This document shows positions 63,752 to 64,000 of a stretch of DNA of 64,000 nt, one piece after another. Below the pieces are notes generated by a model that worked only from the letters and a program-made list of their open reading frames with translations, did no database searches and was not told the origin of the DNA. Source of the stretch: Bradyrhizobium commune (lineage in GTDB: Bacteria; Pseudomonadota; Alphaproteobacteria; Rhizobiales; Xanthobacteraceae). Made by a program: the position numbers and the translations under genes. The stretch is taken from assembly GCF_015624505.1 (NCBI RefSeq), contig NZ_CP061379.1, positions 6,882,001-6,946,000 of the forward strand, read 5' to 3'. Position 1 is the first letter of the stretch; the number at the start of each line of letters is the position of its first letter.

Positions 63752-64000
63752 ATGCCTTCCTCGTCCTCCCGTCAGATCGTCTGGCCGAGCGTCATCACCG
63801 TCATCAGCGCCGCCATCCTGATCGGCGCCGAGGTGTTCGGCGCGGCGTTTGCCGGCGGCTGGGCGCTCGCAGTTCTGATGAATCTCGGCGACCAGGGCGC
63901 GCACATCCTTCAGGCCGTGCTGTTCGTACTCGGCGTGCTCGTCATGATCGCCTTCGTCCGCGCAGCTCAGCGCGTCGAGCCGTTCTTCAAGCGCGGCTGA
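63752..64000 (+). CDS. Small membrane protein, 82 aa
   Basis: ATG 63752 follows CCCAGAGCCC; a ribosome-binding site is weak. The product has two hydrophobic helices (VITVISAAILIGAEVFGAAF and HILQAVLFVLGVLVMIAFV) and a basic end VEPFFKRG. The stop TGA is the last three bases of the window, so the gene is complete. Divergent from dcp. No family is recognised. Confidence 0.65.
   Translation: MPSSSSRQIVWPSVITVISAAILIGAEVFGAAFAGGWALAVLMNLGDQGAHILQAVLFVLGVLVMIAFVRAAQRVEPFFKRG

Overview
The window reads as chromosomal DNA of a high-GC alphaproteobacterium, most likely Bradyrhizobium or a close relative. Pointers are the cpdR / tRNA-Val / N-formylglutamate amidohydrolase / hisN block, a ROSE-type RNA thermometer in front of a small heat-shock gene, FNR/FixK-type boxes, several orphan 'ABC_sub_bind' periplasmic proteins, and dispersed inverted repeats carrying GTCATTGCGAG or CGTCCCGG ends. 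The genus call rests on recognition of these features, not on a database search. There is no prophage, CRISPR array, rRNA operon or intact insertion sequence.

Layout. 1-8 kb: end of a sensor kinase, a tiny membrane protein, a duplicated DUF3606 protein, an orphan ABC binding protein and a 1572-residue soluble histidine kinase with seven GAF domains. 8-14 kb: a sedolisin-type (S53) peptidase, a TetR regulator with twin operators facing a DUF1993 gene, a DUF3303 gene behind a perfect FNR/FixK box, a palindromic MITE-like element, and an HWE-family PAS kinase. 14-18 kb: secreted proteins, a branched-chain-type binding protein behind another FixK-like box, and a mandelate-racemase homologue. 18-24.4 kb: a likely catabolic/uptake island (sulfatase, FadR-type regulator, sugar-type ABC binding protein and two permeases, AroE-like dehydrogenase) without its own ATPase gene.

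24-35 kb: small enzymes, a TetR/MDR-oxidoreductase divergent pair, tRNA-Val(GAC), cpdR, N-formylglutamate amidohydrolase, a candidate minus-strand sRNA, hisN, a Bug-type binding protein, LysR/TauE and LysE. 35-44 kb: a class III cyclase with TPR-like repeats, a large membrane di-haem cytochrome c protein with an unusual N-terminal domain, hydrolases, and hsp20 under RpoH and ROSE control. 44-51 kb: gltB and gltD (GOGAT, ammonium assimilation). 51-64 kb: an outer-membrane beta-barrel protein, kpsF, a carboxymuconolactone-decarboxylase/HxlR divergent pair with twin operators, an SPFH-NfeD pair, a second orphan ABC binding protein, hemH, a MAPEG protein, and a coupled dcp / DUF1007 / NicO-type nickel-cobalt exporter operon.

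The strongest non-coding signals are the sRNA candidate at 30863-30953 with two anti-Shine-Dalgarno motifs, the RpoH promoter plus ROSE element at 41522-41671, the palindromic element at 11838-11947, and four sets of regulator-adjacent palindromic operators. The least ordinary proteins are the di-haem protein with a Pro-Cys-Pro N-terminal motif (37647-40367), the mandelate racemase homologue with Arg in place of one catalytic Lys (16969-18060), and a secreted hydrolase whose nucleophile-elbow Ser is replaced by Gly (14421-15356).
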